Source of the DNA: Aphelocoma coerulescens | Lineage: Eukaryota > Chordata > Aves > Passeriformes > Corvidae | Reading direction: 5' to 3' | DNA length: 64,000 nucleotides | Assembly: GCF_041296385.1 (NCBI RefSeq) | Contig: NC_091016.1 | Coordinates: 14,669,497 to 14,733,496 of the forward strand | In this document: piece by piece, positions 22,111 to 35,793 of the stretch | Layout: each line of letters starts with the position of its first letter | Numbering within the stretch: position 1 is the first letter of the stretch | Position numbers and translations under genes: made by a program | The notes under the pieces: generated by a model | Database searches by the model: none | Told to the model about the DNA's origin: nothing | The model's input: the letters and a program-made list of their open reading frames with translations, nothing else

Positions 22111-25100
22111 GTAGGTGCTCGTCCTGGAATGGAGCTTGTTGGGCATGGGAAAGAGAAAATCGGTGTTTTAACTTGCAGGTAGAAAGAGAATAGAGTCTGA
22201 AAGCATTATCAGAGGTAGGATGGGGATTTACAGAGATGTGAATTAGCCTGAACAGAAGCAAGACTCTGTAAAGTGCTTGTGTAAGAACAGTCATAAACAC
22301 AAATTCGAGTGGGAGGGGAACAATCAAGTCAGGGGTGTCATTATGACCTGGCAGCCAAATCTGAGCTCACATCGTGCTCTTGCAATCAGTGAGACAGATG
22401 AAATCCTGAAGATATTCAAGAGGAGGGTAACCATCCTTGTGCTCTCTCTTGGGGCAGTGGGTGGCCTCTGTCAACAGCAAAGACAGCTTAGAAGGCACTG
22501 CCCAGAAGTTTACTGAAGATATCAGGTGTTTTGTCTCTTTTAATACACCTTGGGTCAGATGAGGCCTTGGGAACTCTTTGTCTCCTCTTGCTATGTGCTA
22601 GCCAAGCAGAAGTGTTCATCGTGTGAGTTGCATTTCAGTCAGGTGCCCCCCGTCCTGCTACCAACCTTTGATGAGATAACATGCAAAACAACCTACAGAT
22701 GGAGCAGAAAGGCCAAATACACCCATGGAATCTGCACAGCTTCCCTGTGGCCACCCGCTCAGGGCTCCCTGCTCACAAGGGATATCTGGGGCAGGGGCAG
22801 TGCTGCCGTTTCTCTCCTTTGGTAGTAATTAGATGCAATCCAGGCTTCCCTGCAGGAGAGCCCTGTCCCCGTGGGGGAAGAAGCAAGGCTGCACAGATTA
22901 AGGAAGCTAATTAGAGAGGGAGAGAGCATTGGTACTGAAGCCTCAACAGTAAACTTTGAAATCTAGATAAGGGAGCAGTAGTTAATTATATACAATTAAA
23001 ACACCGTATCTCAGCCCCCTGGGAACTGGCAGTCCTGGAAAGCCCTCACAAAGGTGCTAATGAAGGGATCTGAAGGCAGCAGTGGGCTAGGGGCTATGCT
23101 TATCAAACTTCACCTGGGAAACACACCTGAAGAGAAGAGCTAGGAAAATTCCCTTGGACCAGCACCTCCTTATTCCTGCATGATGTTCTCCCTCTCCTAG
23201 TTCTACTAGGAGAGTTCTGCTCCCTCTCCTGGTTCCTACTCTTCTGTTCTCACATCTTGGGAACAGAAAGGGAGATTGCTCTGCTCTTACCTGCAACCGG
23301 GCAAGACCATTGCAGGCACCTACGCAAGGAAAAGCAACCCTGAGAATGTAGGGGAAGTCAGAGAGGGTTGTAAATACTTGGTCTGAAAAACAGACCTGTG
23401 CCCTTCTCTCCCAATGCACAGGAGAAAAATCTCCTTCCCCTGTGCCTGCCAGCCAGGGGTGTCCTAGTGTCTCCAGGGAGCACCATGCCAGTGTTCCACT
23501 TTGCTCCACAAACCCTGCATATTTATCAGGTTATTTTCCTACAAGTTCCCTCTAGCCACTAAAGCAACTACTTCCCCTCCCTGCTCCTTTGCTGCATCAT
23601 CTATGTAGTCCCTGACTTCTGATCCTTTCACCTGTCCTCTTCAAGCCAGGAGAGCAGTTTGGTTTCCCCTGTAGAGTGCCTGCTTTCTGCTCAAACATTC
23701 CCTGTTGCACCATGCCAGCTGAGCCAGCAAGCTTCATGGACTGCAGCAGCAGCTCTCATCCCATAGCTGCTGCTGGGTGTTAGTGCAGAATCACGATGAG
23801 GGAAAGCTTGGATGGATTCATATCATCTGACAGATTAGAACTGCAGAACCAGCCTCAAGTTTTCCAAAATTCCTCTTCCTCAGCAACTTCAAACCCTTAA
23901 GAAAGGCTTTTAGTTCAGTCCTGGGTGCCAAAGGAAGTGGTCCCTGTTTTAATTTATGTAGATATAAAGTGCCAGAGGGCTTCTGCCTCCTGAAGGCAGT
24001 AGCTTTGAAAAGCACAGGTGAAAGTCTAGGGCTCCTTTTCCTGCATCCTCGTCACCTGTTCTTGTTGAGGAACACACCTAGTGCAGGTCTCTCTTGAGCA
24101 GCTGCAGTGGGAGTTGCAGGTTGTGCCTGGGGTGGGGGAAATGGTTCTAACCTCGGGCAAGGGGCCGTGACCTGGCGCCAACCCTTTGTCTGACAAAGGG
24201 CAGGGGGACCTGCAGCACTTGGCTGGGGATGGCCAGTCCCCTAGAGACTCTAGAGAACCCAGATAAACAAGCAGAAGACCTCAAACAGATATCAGGTGCA
24301 AGGGGCATAAAGAGGATGAGAGGAACGGGCACACAGACTGTAAGGGTGCAGAAGCCCAGGGATTCCTTTGCTGACCCTGGAGGCATCAGCTCAAGCTGTT
24401 AGAGTGCGACTGCACGTCGATTAAATTACTTAAAAGAACCAGACATCTGGGACTCTGCTGCAGGAAACCTGGGACTGAGACAGTGAGGGAATCTTGTCTT
24501 TGTGAGTGTGGTGTGTGGTGGGAGCCAAGCTGGGCACCTGGGGGTTCACTGGAGCTTCCTGCTTCAAGGGGGCTTTGGTCCCAGTACTGAAAGTCTTGGG
24601 TGGTGCAGTTGTGACTGCCAGAGTGGTTCCTGAATGGTCAGACAGCAAGGATTCCTTAGCAATCTTCTGCATGGCCTTTGCCCCCACATTCTGCTCGCAA
24701 GGAACCTTTCTCCTTTCAGTGCGCAAAGCCCATGAGTCACATCTGTGATGTTGTCACAAACAGCTTCCTTCCCTGGTGATACAGCTGCTTAAAATGTTAC
24801 AAGACCCTCAAAGTGATGCCAGTGCCACTGAGGTTCATTTTATTTGTCTGAGCCTTTCTGGTGATGTTTTCCTCTGCTGTGCCAAGCGCTAAAACTTCAG
24901 GGCATCCTTCACTCACTGTGTTTTAGGTGGAAATTAAATTTCTTGTTGAATCCCAGGGCTCCAAGAGCTGTGGTCTTAAGAAAGACGCTGAGTAATATCT
25001 AGTGTGCCCTGTCTGGTCCTTGGTGTGCCAGGGAGGAAGCTGCCATGCTTTGAGAGAAGAATTGCTTTCAATTGCCAGTCCTCTAGAGCTGGAAGGAAAG

Positions 25101-26602
25101 GTGGAAGGCTTAAGTTGCTTCTCAATTCAAGCATTCCTGCATTAGTATGAATGAGCATGTTGGTGTCTTGCAAATACACAGATTTCTACAAAACACTTGC
25201 TAATGAACCAAACCAGCAGTCTGTCCTCTCAGTGATTTGTGGGGAGTCAGTAAAAGACTCAACCTGGGGAGCTCATTACCCTGCTGAAGGAGTGCATTTT
25301 TAGGGGAGATGCTGGGAAGCTGTTAGCTGCCAGCTGTGAGGCAGGGCCAGAGGCTTGGTTGGCAGTGCTGGGAGGAAGCCTTGGAGAGGAGATGTCCATT
25401 GCCTTTGTGGGCACGAGCACAATGAGGCTGTGGTTGTGGTGCACAAGAGGGGCTGATTTCCACCCCCAATCACTGTAATCTCAGGGCCAGGCATGCTGGT
25501 ACTGTGCTGGGTTCTCGGGGTTTTGGTGTGAAATGGAGAAGAGCAGTGTCAGCACCAGTGACAAGGGAGAGCCACAGCAACCTACTTAACCACACACACA
25601 GTATAAACCAGAGGCCTTCTGGAAAACACCCCTAAAACTCAGACTCCCAGGGCTTAAAAAACAGGCACTTCATCCTATACATCAAAGGGAGTTTGGCACT
25701 GCTCAGCCGCTGCTCTGCCTCGTGGGCACAGCTCATTTGTGACCTGCAGCTATTGCACAGCTCAGCCACGAAGCTAATCCACACCACTGCCCTTTCCTCT
25801 GGGTGTGAGCAGATGGGCTCACTCAGGCTGCAACTGCGGCCGCCTCCAAAAGGGATGCAAATACCTCAAGGTGCACATACACCTGAGGGCTGCACCTGCC
25901 TATGCCTCAGCAATTAAGAGTAGGTGAAAGGATGACCAGGGAACTGCATCTGTGGGGATGAGGTGGGATGAGGTAAAATGTGAATAATTGGAAAAGGAGT
26001 GGAAGGAAAAAGTGAAAGAAGGGCCAGAATCACAGTGTTTTGTATGCATGCTTCATTTTTGCTGCTGCTGAGCACTTGAGAGCTGCAAAATGCTTGGGTC
26101 CTCCTCAGAGCCCCCCTGTCCCATCAAACCTTAGAGCGAGGTTGTGCTGCTCAAGTCTGCAACAGGTACTTCGAAAAAGCTATCAAGTTTCATCTTCAGT
26201 GTGTTTGCAGGGAGAGCCCTGGCTTGTCACTAGGCATCAAAGGTAAAAGCAATGAGGAAAAGAGAATACTTCTAGCCTTGCCAAGAAAAATCACTTGTCT
26301 GGGAAAGGAAGAACTAAATTGATCTGAGTTTTCCTGCTATTCATCAGCATTTTGGTGCCAAGGCAGTGCATGTGAGAGAGGAAAGAAAAGGGATAACATG
26401 AAGAGCTCCATATTTAATATTGTGTTAATCCCTTCCCTCCCAGCTAGAGCAGAGGTTTAAAATTCCTTTCCTGTGCATGAGGGAAAATGTACTGATCCGT
26501 GTGAGCATTTTTATTTAGGGAAGAAAGATTTACCTTCAGGAAATCTGCAACTGAATAAACCAATTTCAAAGTCTAAAGAAATTAATTGAAGTTTGGGGTT
26601 GT

Positions 26603-26606
<4 letters not shown>

Positions 26607-26634
<28 letters not shown>

Positions 26635-26645
26635 AGTTATTTATT
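26607..26645 (-). repeat. 28-bp T-run with AATAAA on the minus strand
   Basis: T at 26607-26634 is uninterrupted. Read on the minus strand, AATAAA (26645 to 26640) precedes TAACT and then 28 A. That looks like the 3' end of a retroposed polyadenylated transcript, although the hexamer is closer to the A-run than usual. No parent gene is recognisable in 26650-27120 and I could not find target-site duplications, so a simple homopolymer next to AT-rich sequence remains possible. Confidence 0.5.
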
Positions 26646-29600
26646 GCTTCACAGAACATTCATTTTGCATTTTTAACCAAACTTTCCTTCATTGACTCTG
26701 GAAACTTAAGCAGGGGGGATGCATTTCAGGCCAAGTGTTTTGAGAAACCCTGCTAACAGCAAGTGTGACAGAAGGTGAAGCAACAACACTTCAGCACCTC
26801 AGCTTCTCCGTGAAAGCCCCTACGTTGGGAAGGTATCTATTGTCAGGCAACTTGTGCAACAGCTCTTTGCAAGTAAGGATCTGCTCCTAGCACCCCAGTT
26901 CTGAGATGGAAAATCCTGCAAAGGAGCAGGTGGAAGTGGCAAAGCCACGTGCCGGTTTTGGACCTAGAGCTCAACGTGATGGTGACCTCCCCCAACACCC
27001 ATGGGGAGTGGGGAGCAGTGCCTGCCCTCCAGCCCTGGCTGGGTACAGCGCCCTTTAATTTGTGGTATAAGTTTTTATTCATTTATTTCTTTCTGAGCTT
27101 AGACTCGTGGACTAATTAGAGGAGAACTGGTGAGCTCAGCTAACGCATTTGAACATGGGTAGCTTTAGGCTTGCATTTGGGTCATTAAAAATGAAGTAAA
27201 ATGATGTTCTCTTTGCACCAGCTATTGTGAGCAGGGGCCTTGATTTGGCAGCAGTTATCTCCCCAACACCACTGCACTAATGACTTCCAGCACAGAAAGA
27301 GCAGTGTGTCATTAACGCAACAGGGTGGTGGGAATCTGCTGTAGGCAAAGCAGGATCTGGGACAGAGCAGTGTGTGTCACACCTGTAACAAAGTTGGGAT
27401 TAAGTGGCTGAGTTTAAACCCTTAGGAGGCTGGGAGGCACCGTAAGGGGAAGCCCTTCCCTCAGGGACATGGCTCGAAAGGGTGTGGGCATGCTGCAGTG
27501 GGCATGCAGTGGGTCTCCTGAGGACCTCCTCTGCCTGCTGGTGTGTCCAAGCAGCCTGGGTGACCTTGATGTTTGAGCAAGGTTTTCTTCATTGTTCTGT
27601 AGGATGTCTCTGCTGGCTGCAGGCAGGTTTTGGTTGAGATGGAGACCATCAGTTTACAACATAACAAGCTGTAGAGAAAGGCTTCATCTCAAATTGATCT
27701 AAACTACAAATGCAACATAGCTATGTATGCCAAAGCTGCTGGAGATGGCCTATAAAGATAATTTGGCTTACCTCCCTGTGGGACAGAGGTTGTATGTGTT
27801 TGTTGGTTGTTAATTCCCACAACAGTCGATACTGGGGCGGTGTTTGAGTGAGGATTTCCCCCCGCAAGTACCTTGCTGTGTTTTCTCCTCTCAGTGAAAG
27901 TGAGGAAAATCGGAAACTCCACAGAAGCATACCTGCTTTTCGTTAAAAAAGCTGGAGGAGGAGAAACCATATAGATTTAGAGGTGTCGTTGGCTTGTATT
28001 TTAGAGAAAACACCTGGTAAGAAATAGAATGTCACTTTTGCCTACTTCAGCCCTGATGACAGAAACCTGCATTGCAACACTGACGATGACCTGCAGAGAT
28101 TTACAATGCTGGGAGGGCCCTGGGCCATCATCCTGCTGTGGGGGTGCAGTCACATTGCTCGAGGTTCCATTGAGAGGGAGGTGGATGTTTGCTTGCATGC
28201 TGTGACAGTGGAAATGGCTCACATTTCTTGAGCTGCAGAACAAAATTACCTTCAATTTCTTCCTCAGTTGCTCTGTGCCTTGTAGCAGTGCTCTCCAGAG
28301 GTGGTTGCAATGCAGGCATAAATAAAATTCGGCATGCACTGGGACTACACATACCTGGAGCCATAACTTAATGAGTTAAATCAGAGCTTTTATTATCTAA
28401 TTTCTCATTGTCATCCAGTTTCTTGCATCTCTGTAGATAATTGATGTGGAGAATAGTTCTTGCCTTCTGGAAACACTGCCTTTTGATATGCTCCCATCAG
28501 AGATGCTTTTTTCAGGCTTGTACTTCTTTCTTCTCATTATCTTGTTAATAGGCCGCCAAGTGGAGGAAGGAAAACGTACTGGCAGGGTACACGAGGCCGG
28601 TGAGCCTTTGCCTTGGAGATGTGGGCACTGAGGCCCCAGGAGCAGCTCCTGCCAGGTGAAGGAAGGATAATTCCTCTTTCTGCCAGAGGAGCTGTAAGGG
28701 TGGCTGCAGCCTGGTAGAGGGAAGCTAGCTGAGCCAGAACAGGGGCTGAAAATGCCTTGGAGCAGGAGGGCTAATCCACTGCCCACTGCTCCTGTTGGGA
28801 GGCTCTATGGCTGCTCTTTTGGCAGAGGAGCTCTTTTCAAATCTCAAAAATCCCAGCTGCAAAGGCAGTGCATCTTTGAAGTCTAGAGGAGTATAAAAGA
28901 CTGCAGATAAACCTGAAGAGTTTTTCCCAGTAGCTAAACCCCTGGGTTATATCTGTTGAGATTGTCGAGAGAAGATCCAACAAATATTTGTAACAGATTT
29001 CTACCGAGGATGCTGCATATTCACATGAAAGAGAGGAGATGGCTGCTCCTGCAGCTGGGGAGGGTGAGCCTGCATGCAAATATCACTGTGCTCTTTTGGG
29101 GGCAGCTCCTTTTCCTTTCCAGCCCTGTGCTTGGGCATATCTGGCAGATGTGCCTTTCTTTTCAGATTTGTCCTTCCCCGTTCCCTGTGCAGTGTTTGGA
29201 GCACCACGTGTTGGGCTGTGGCATGCAAGGCAGGGAGCAGTGTGCACGCGGGGGGGGGGGAACAGAGGTAGCCCGGCTTCCGAGGCACGTGGAATGAGGG
29301 TCGGCAGCAAAGGGGCTCTCACATAAAGCAGCAGGCATCAAGGTCTCTCCTCACTACACCTAATCCTCCTCTGCAGCTGGAAAACCCCTTCTTCCCACAG
29401 AGACCTCTTGTCTTTCATCACAGTGTCGCTGTTTCAACCTCAGCCTTCCCTCTGTCCTGCCATTCCAGTTTTCTGTGCTCATCTTCTGTGTCATGATCTC
29501 AGGGTTAAGAGGCTTGTGCCCTGCCTCAGAGCATCCTGGGTCATCCTGCCTTAAAATGTGCTGTGAGTACCTACACAGGTGAAATACTGCTCCTGGTTTG

Positions 29601-30776
29601 GCCTTGCAGGCTCCCTGCAGAGAGGACTGGTGCCTGTCAGGCTGAGTCCTCAGATGCCAAAAATGAATAAATGAGCTGTGTTTTACTGGGATATAAATCA
29701 GGATGCCCCGGTGCCCTCTGGGCGCGTGCCCCGGGCTGCAGTGGGATGTGCGGTGGTGCATGTGCGCCCAGCCTGGTGCTGCCTGTGGGATGAGCTCCTG
29801 CTGGGAATGCACCAGCACTGGTTAGATAAGCCCAATAGTGCCCTCTGATGCAGCTCACACAATAACAACTAGCACAAATAATAACTACCAGCAAAACCCC
29901 ACTATTGGGGGGGGTTCTGTTTCAAACTATAGTTCTCAAGCCTGCATATCCTTTTTTGCCATCACTGCAAAGAGGTTTACTGTGTCCAGTGGTTGTTTCC
30001 ACCCTGGGAGCTCACCATTTGCTATGTCACAGCTGGCTGGTGTTACTGCTGCTTTGGCACTGAGAGAGACCGAAATTTGGTTGGCTTGTGGTTTCATGAT
30101 CATGCCCTGTGAGATACAGCATGAGTTACAGAAAGAGACAAAGAAGGGTTTGTATTGAAATAGAAGTGGTTCTCATGGGTTTGACTCCCCATATGGCAGG
30201 GACATATGCAGAAATGAATTTGCTGCTGTTTGGTTAATAACAATAAGCAGGTTGAGACAGTATGTTAGATCTCACAAAAGGAAACGTGACTTTTTGGTTA
30301 TAATCTCTATTTTTTGTAATTTAGATGTTCATTGCTGTTTTCTTGAAATTCAGTTGCAAACAGTGGGAAGGCATTCAACTGCAATGAAAAGGAAAGGCTG
30401 CCCCAGAGGCACATGCCTGTCAGAATGCTCTGTGAGATGTCCTGTGCAGAGGCTGATGTCTTGATGAGGACCAAGCACTGTGGGCTCCATCTCAAGGCTT
30501 ATACATGTTGGCAAACTCACTTGATTGGTTTGAGATTAACATTATGGGTGAGCTGTTGCAAGCCTACATGCAGCAGGCTGAGAGCAGGAATGCCAGCTCC
30601 TTGCTTTTGAGCACGATGCCGCCATCTCTGTGGTGAACAGCACTGTCTCAGTGAGAGGAAGCTTTTAATATCACAGGGCCAACACTGTTGATTCTTCAGG
30701 GGCCATGAACCTGTTCTTCCCTCCCTGTAAGAAAAGCCTGCAATGCTGTTTTTCAGGCCTGTCTGGTTCTGAACAT

Positions 30777-30960
30777 AGAATCATAGAATCGTGGAATGGT
30801 TGACTTTGGAAGGGACCATAAAGATCACCTCACTCCTACCCTCTTGCCGTGGCCAGGGACACCTTCCAGTAGACCACGTTCCTCAGAGCCCCATCCAAGC
30901 TGCCACTGAACACTTCCAGGGATGGGGCAGCCACAGCTTCTCTGGGCAACCTGTTCCTGT
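30777..30960 (-). mobile_element. CR1 LINE 3' end, 5'-truncated
   Basis: The + strand begins ATAGAATCATAGAATCGTGGAATGG, the reverse complement of the CR1 terminal repeat. It continues through GACTTTGGAAGGGACCATAAAGATCACC, CACTTCCAGGGATGGGGCAGCCACAGCTTCTCTGGGCAACCTGTTCC, the standard CR1 3' region. Only about 185 bp remain. It lies antisense to SLC8A1 within intron 2. Truncation at the 5' side is typical of this family. Confidence 0.92.
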
Positions 30961-33900
30961 TAGCAAATGCTTAGGTAAGAGCAGAGGAGGGCAACAAGGA
31001 AGTGCCTCGACGCCAGCCAGGCTCCAGGTTGTGAAGAAGGACCTTGTGCTCTGCACAGGGGGGACACAGTGCAGAAGCACCTCTGTGAGCAAAGCTCTGC
31101 AGTTCATTTCCTGCTGCTGCAGAAGGATATGGGGTGGGAGTTCCTAAAAAAAACCTTAGTGTAAAATGTGGACTTTTGCTATCAGAAGAACTCCGAAAAG
31201 GGTAAGTCATAGTCACTAGTAGAGTCTGAAGCAATGCATTTCAATGCCTTGTGATTTTCTAGGTCCATTTCCATTTTCAGGAGTTTGTTTCACTCGCATT
31301 TTTGCCAGCCTGAATGCCAGAAAACACCGTTCCTCTGTTGACCGGTGAGTGTCTTGTAAAAATGCCCTGCCTCTGCCTGGCAGTGCTTTCCTGCAGGGGT
31401 GCAGGGGGTCACCCCATAACTTTGCAATAGTTAACAGGGCTTTATAATTCCCATCTGCTGTCACAGGGACACGAGGCTGGGGGACATCTCTGAGCGTTTA
31501 GAGAATGCTGCGCCCTGCCGTACACGTGGCTGTGAGTGTGACATGCTGAGACATCCCTGGGAGAGCAGAGCTCTTAATGCAACAGCGTGACAATCATACT
31601 TCAAAGCTAATTGACGACACGGGCTTGCTAATTTTACAGAGGTTAATGGATCTTCTTGGAGCCGTGTGTATGAGGAGTGCTGGGGACTTAGCATCTTTTT
31701 CTCCCCCATGGAGTTCTTTGACCATATATAGCCAAGGTATCAACTTACAGGCCTGGGATTTCAGCTTTCTGTTTAGATTTCAGATGAAAGGCTGCAGTTG
31801 GAAGTGATTGTTATAAATATTTCCTGCTATCTGGTAGCAGGCTGACTTCAGTCCCTTCTAAGGAATTCACCATAATTATCCTTTACACAACTGTAATGAA
31901 AACCCCGCTCCTGGTGGAGGCCAGTGAATGGAGCGTGTCCTCCGGCTGCCCCGGTGGGATGGAGCTGCACCACGTACCAGAGAGCTCACTGGGGGCTGGA
32001 GTCCTGGGTGAGGGACTCACCAGCCCTGCTTTTGCAGTCTTGACCCTAGCTGGTTGCCTTCTCCTTGCTGGCAGGGTGCTGCTGGCCAAGGCACTGCTGG
32101 AGTGACCAGGGCTGGGCCAGTTTACAGAAGCTGGGGGTTGAAATGCATCCTGAGGCTTGCAAAGGAGATGGAAGGGGTCAGTGGAAAGGGCAGCCTGCTG
32201 CTATGGCCCCATAGGGCATGGGAGATGGGACTGGGCACTCTTCACTTTGTGGGAGCCAGAGGATTCACCTGGGCTCTGCTGTCTGTTGGCCACCAGCAAT
32301 GAGTTCCCAGTGGAAGGAAGTGCCAGCCACCTCATCATCCAGCTGTCCTTGTTCCATGAAGGAACATCTCCCCATGAGTGCTGCTGGTGCTGCAGGGCAC
32401 AGGTTGACATTCCTGGGAGAAACCTTCTGTGGTTTCCATTCTTAGGGAAAAGTAATGAGTGTAGTGGGCATTTGGGGCCATCACTGCTCATCTGGAGAAG
32501 CCCCAGGACAGGAGCCTGGGTAAGTTCTTTCAGACTCATAGTTCACTGGCTGGTTTGTCATCCAAATGCTCAGAGTAACAGGGAGGAAAAGTGCTGTCAC
32601 CCTGCCCAGGACTCTTCCTTTTTCATTTTTCCCTTCATCTCTGTCTCTCCCCTATCTTTTTGAATCTCTTCATGATTCAAAAACCCACATCAAACCAGCC
32701 AGAGCTGCCACTACATGCAGAAGGGCTAAAAAAAATAAAAATGCAGCCACATCAGTTAGAAATCCTGACTCCCGGGGCCTCTGAAAATTTGTGCCACAGA
32801 AATGCTGCACAGTTGTGCGATTTAGTGCCTCTGAAGAAGAATAAATTTGCTTTAAAAAAAATCCATCAGCATATTGCATATATTTATAGTTAGCTGCAAG
32901 CCTTTCCAGTGAGAACTTTTCGAATTTATTTTAAATTAAAGTGACTAGCATGACATACCAGTACTTAGCCTTTTAACAAAAACATTTTAGTCGTATAAAT
33001 ACAGTTGCTATTATTAAACTCCAGGGAAAGCCAGCAAGCAGCTCCAAATAACATCCCTCTGGTCTGCCTGTCCAAGATCTTCTGTTCATGCCCAGAACCA
33101 AGACATCAGAACACCTTGTTGGAGATTAGGGGTTCATTTTATTTTCTGTTTCCTTGATGGCTTTTGAAGCTTGTTTTAAACTTTGTTTCCACTTCCTCTT
33201 CTTTATTCCCTTCTCCTTTCCCTTATGTTACTCCTTATACTCCTTTTCCTTTAGGCTTTTTTATCTTTTTCCTCCCCCTCTCTCATTACCCAGGGAAGCC
33301 CAATTCTCAGTGGTACTTTCTGGCCTTTCTGAAAGCATGCTGAAACCTGTTTGCTAAATCGGTTGCTGGGACTGACTTTAAGGACAGCACGAGTTGCCCT
33401 CTGGGTTAGCAGAGTGTGAGGGTACTTCTGTGCATTGAAAACGTGCCTGTAAATGAGATTTTAGAAAATCTCAGTCCACTTATCCTGTCTGTATTTACAT
33501 CTTTCAAAAGTGCCAAGGGAGGGCAAATTTTGATGCTCCAGGGTACACACCAGACAGAGTGGTGGACAGACTTTGACCTATGACCAGCACAGTGCAGGGA
33601 GGACCTCCTTTTTGGGGACCACCCTCTGCCACTGAAGAGCTCTCTATAGTTGAAAAACAGGCAGCCAGTGACTGGGGTTATTCCCATCTCCTCCACATTA
33701 GTCTTCACCCTGCTCATTTCCAAACAAAAGCTCAGCAGCTATTCCTCACACAGCTTTTAAGCCTGTGTGGCTGCTAAGAGAGGGAGGATGCAATAAATCA
33801 CCCAGTCAATTACTGAGGGACTTTCTCCTTATTTGTAACCTCCTTTCAAAGCAAATGAGTATGACTGGTAATGAAAGAAAACATATGCAGTAGTTTAAAA

Positions 33901-35249
33901 ATAGGTGTCTGAGGCCAATGGGGGAAATCTTTGCCCTGCTGCATGTGGCATCCAACATCTCCAGTTTGCGTGCATCACCCCTCTCCACTCACTCTCTCCC
34001 AGCACCCACAGTAGCTTATACCTTCAGGTGATGGAGCAGCATTTTCACATCCAATGCCATGCTAGCACCATCCCACTCACAGGACTTTGTAGACTTTCTA
34101 CAAACCTAACTCCCCCATAAATCGTGCCCTTGGAGATGGGAAAGTAAGGCACAGGGCTCTGGGAGCAGCCTGCAGCATTCCAGCAACTCCCCTGCCAGCT
34201 GGAGGGCTTTGGGGTGAGCTCTGAGAAATTCAGCAACCCGCAGGTGGGACTTGAGTCTGCTGGGAGGAGAAAACCAGCAGCTGTGTCCTATTCAGAGCCT
34301 CCTCTTGCTGGCTTCAGTCAAGTGTCTCTTGAGGGAAACCAGCAGACCTTCCCAGGGTTTCTGATGTGCTTTAGCATTTGCTGAGCTGAAAGGCTGGCTT
34401 CAGCTCTACACACTGCATTTCAAAGCTGGAGTAGAACCTCATGGGTTTGGGACATAGCTTCTTTTAAAAAATAATTCCTTGAGGTCTTTCATATTCCTTG
34501 GCATCTGCCTCCTAATTAGTCTGTGTCCCTTAATGTGCATTGCAAGGGCAGCTGCTCATGGCTTGCATGTCCTGATCTGTGTACCTGGGAGACACAGGGC
34601 TTTCAGAAAATGTAAGAGCATTGATTTGATGGGCCAAACAAGGGCGCATCTGTGTCTGGCTGGATGGAGAGGATACTGGACAGCAGGAACATGATGTCAT
34701 TGTCCAAAACAGTGTGGGTCCATGGTGTTGCCCTGCAGAGCCAGGATTTGCTGTCTGTGACAGATAGTGGAAGTAGGAAAGCTTAAGATTTTAGCATTTA
34801 TAAACATTGAGAGGTATCAGGAGTGTTCTCTGAATGTTAACTTCTGTTTGCCTTGTCCTTTTTCCAGGTTTTCTTTTTACCTCTCTTAATCTGACAGTTT
34901 AAAGGACTGTAAGAGTTATGATTCAGACTTAAAAGCAGACAATCTTAGTTATGCTCTGAAAATAGCTGAAACTTGGCAATTATGGGGCAGTGATTCCCTC
35001 TGTCCCTGTCTGAGCCAGTCACTTTGGTCCATCTCAGCCGTCTTGCCTTGAATTGCTTTTCCCCAGCTCAGCAGCACCTACCTGCTCACATTCCTCTGCT
35101 CCCCTTCTCCCCACAAAAAACAGGGCCTGGCAGTGCTGATGCCAGCATGATTAGGGCAGTAATCCATAATAACCAGTAACCAGGAAAAAGGCAAACACTT
35201 AAGCAAATATGAGGGGAAAAAATAATTTAATCCCTGTAACAATCACTTT

Positions 35250-35312
35250 ATTGTTTGGTTTGGTTTTGGGGTTTTTTGGGGGGCTTTTTTGGGTGTTTTT
35301 TTTTTTTTTTAG
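35250..35312. repeat. T/G-rich low-complexity tract
   Basis: TTTGG units pass into TTTTGGGG, TTTTTTGGGGGG and then a run of 16 T. Simple low-complexity sequence; G-clusters within it might stack but the loops are long. Confidence 0.85.
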
Positions 35313-35549
35313 CCTGGAAGTTTTCTGATGGTTCAAGAGATTAAAAAAAAGTCTTTCTGCCATATCTGTAGCTTTTGTAATCACCCAAGTAATTGCCTTG
35401 TTTGTAAACTGTGTGGTAACGAGCATGGGTAGGGCTGTGATGCAGAAAGCAGAGCTCAGTCTGGCTGAGGGTGCCAGGCAATATGCAATGCAGAAGTAAT
35501 TATTATTAATAGGACGTGTTGACTTAGGCTGATAATGCCCCAGAGCTTT

Positions 35550-35793
35550 CGTGCTCTGTATCTCACCAACGGGAAGCGGACGCTTGGTGCGGAAGACAAA
35601 TACCTTGTAACCAGGAAACTGCCTGTGCCTGGGCTTCCCGGGCCTGGATTGTCCTTGGAGACCGTGTTTCCCCAGGACAGAGCCCTCGGGGTGCATCCTG
35701 AGCAGACAGCAGGGCAGGGGATGTGACCTGTGTCTCGCAGCTTTCTTTTCACAAAGGATTGCGGAATGGTGTTCGGACGCGATGCACAACGCG
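35550..35793. promoter_or_regulatory. Isolated intronic CpG-rich patch
   Basis: I counted 15 CpG dinucleotides by eye in about 245 bases, far above the surrounding intron. The patch includes TTCGGACGCG, AACGCGGG and CTTCCCGGG, and is followed by GGAGTTAATTATTCCC with a homeodomain-type TAAT core. It might be an enhancer, an internal promoter or a recent GC-biased-conversion spot. The minus strand is open for 196 codons across it, but the C-terminal half of that frame runs through the low-complexity tract, so I do not call a gene. Confidence 0.3.

Larger units (their letters stand above)
12756..30776 (+). other. SLC8A1: SLC8A1 intron 2, first part
   Basis: Eighteen kilobases with no exon I can recognise. 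Many short frames are open on both strands but none shows a domain, codon bias or splice context. A G-run at 13837, a possible old LINE piece near 21.9 kb and a 28-bp T-run at 26607 are listed separately. The remainder looks like unique intronic sequence. Long second introns are normal for SLC8A1. Confidence 0.75.

Noticed and set aside
35199..35789. 196-codon minus-strand frame
   Set aside because: Its end reads through a T/G-rich low-complexity tract (poly-Lys/Pro/Asn translation) and it resembles no protein I know.
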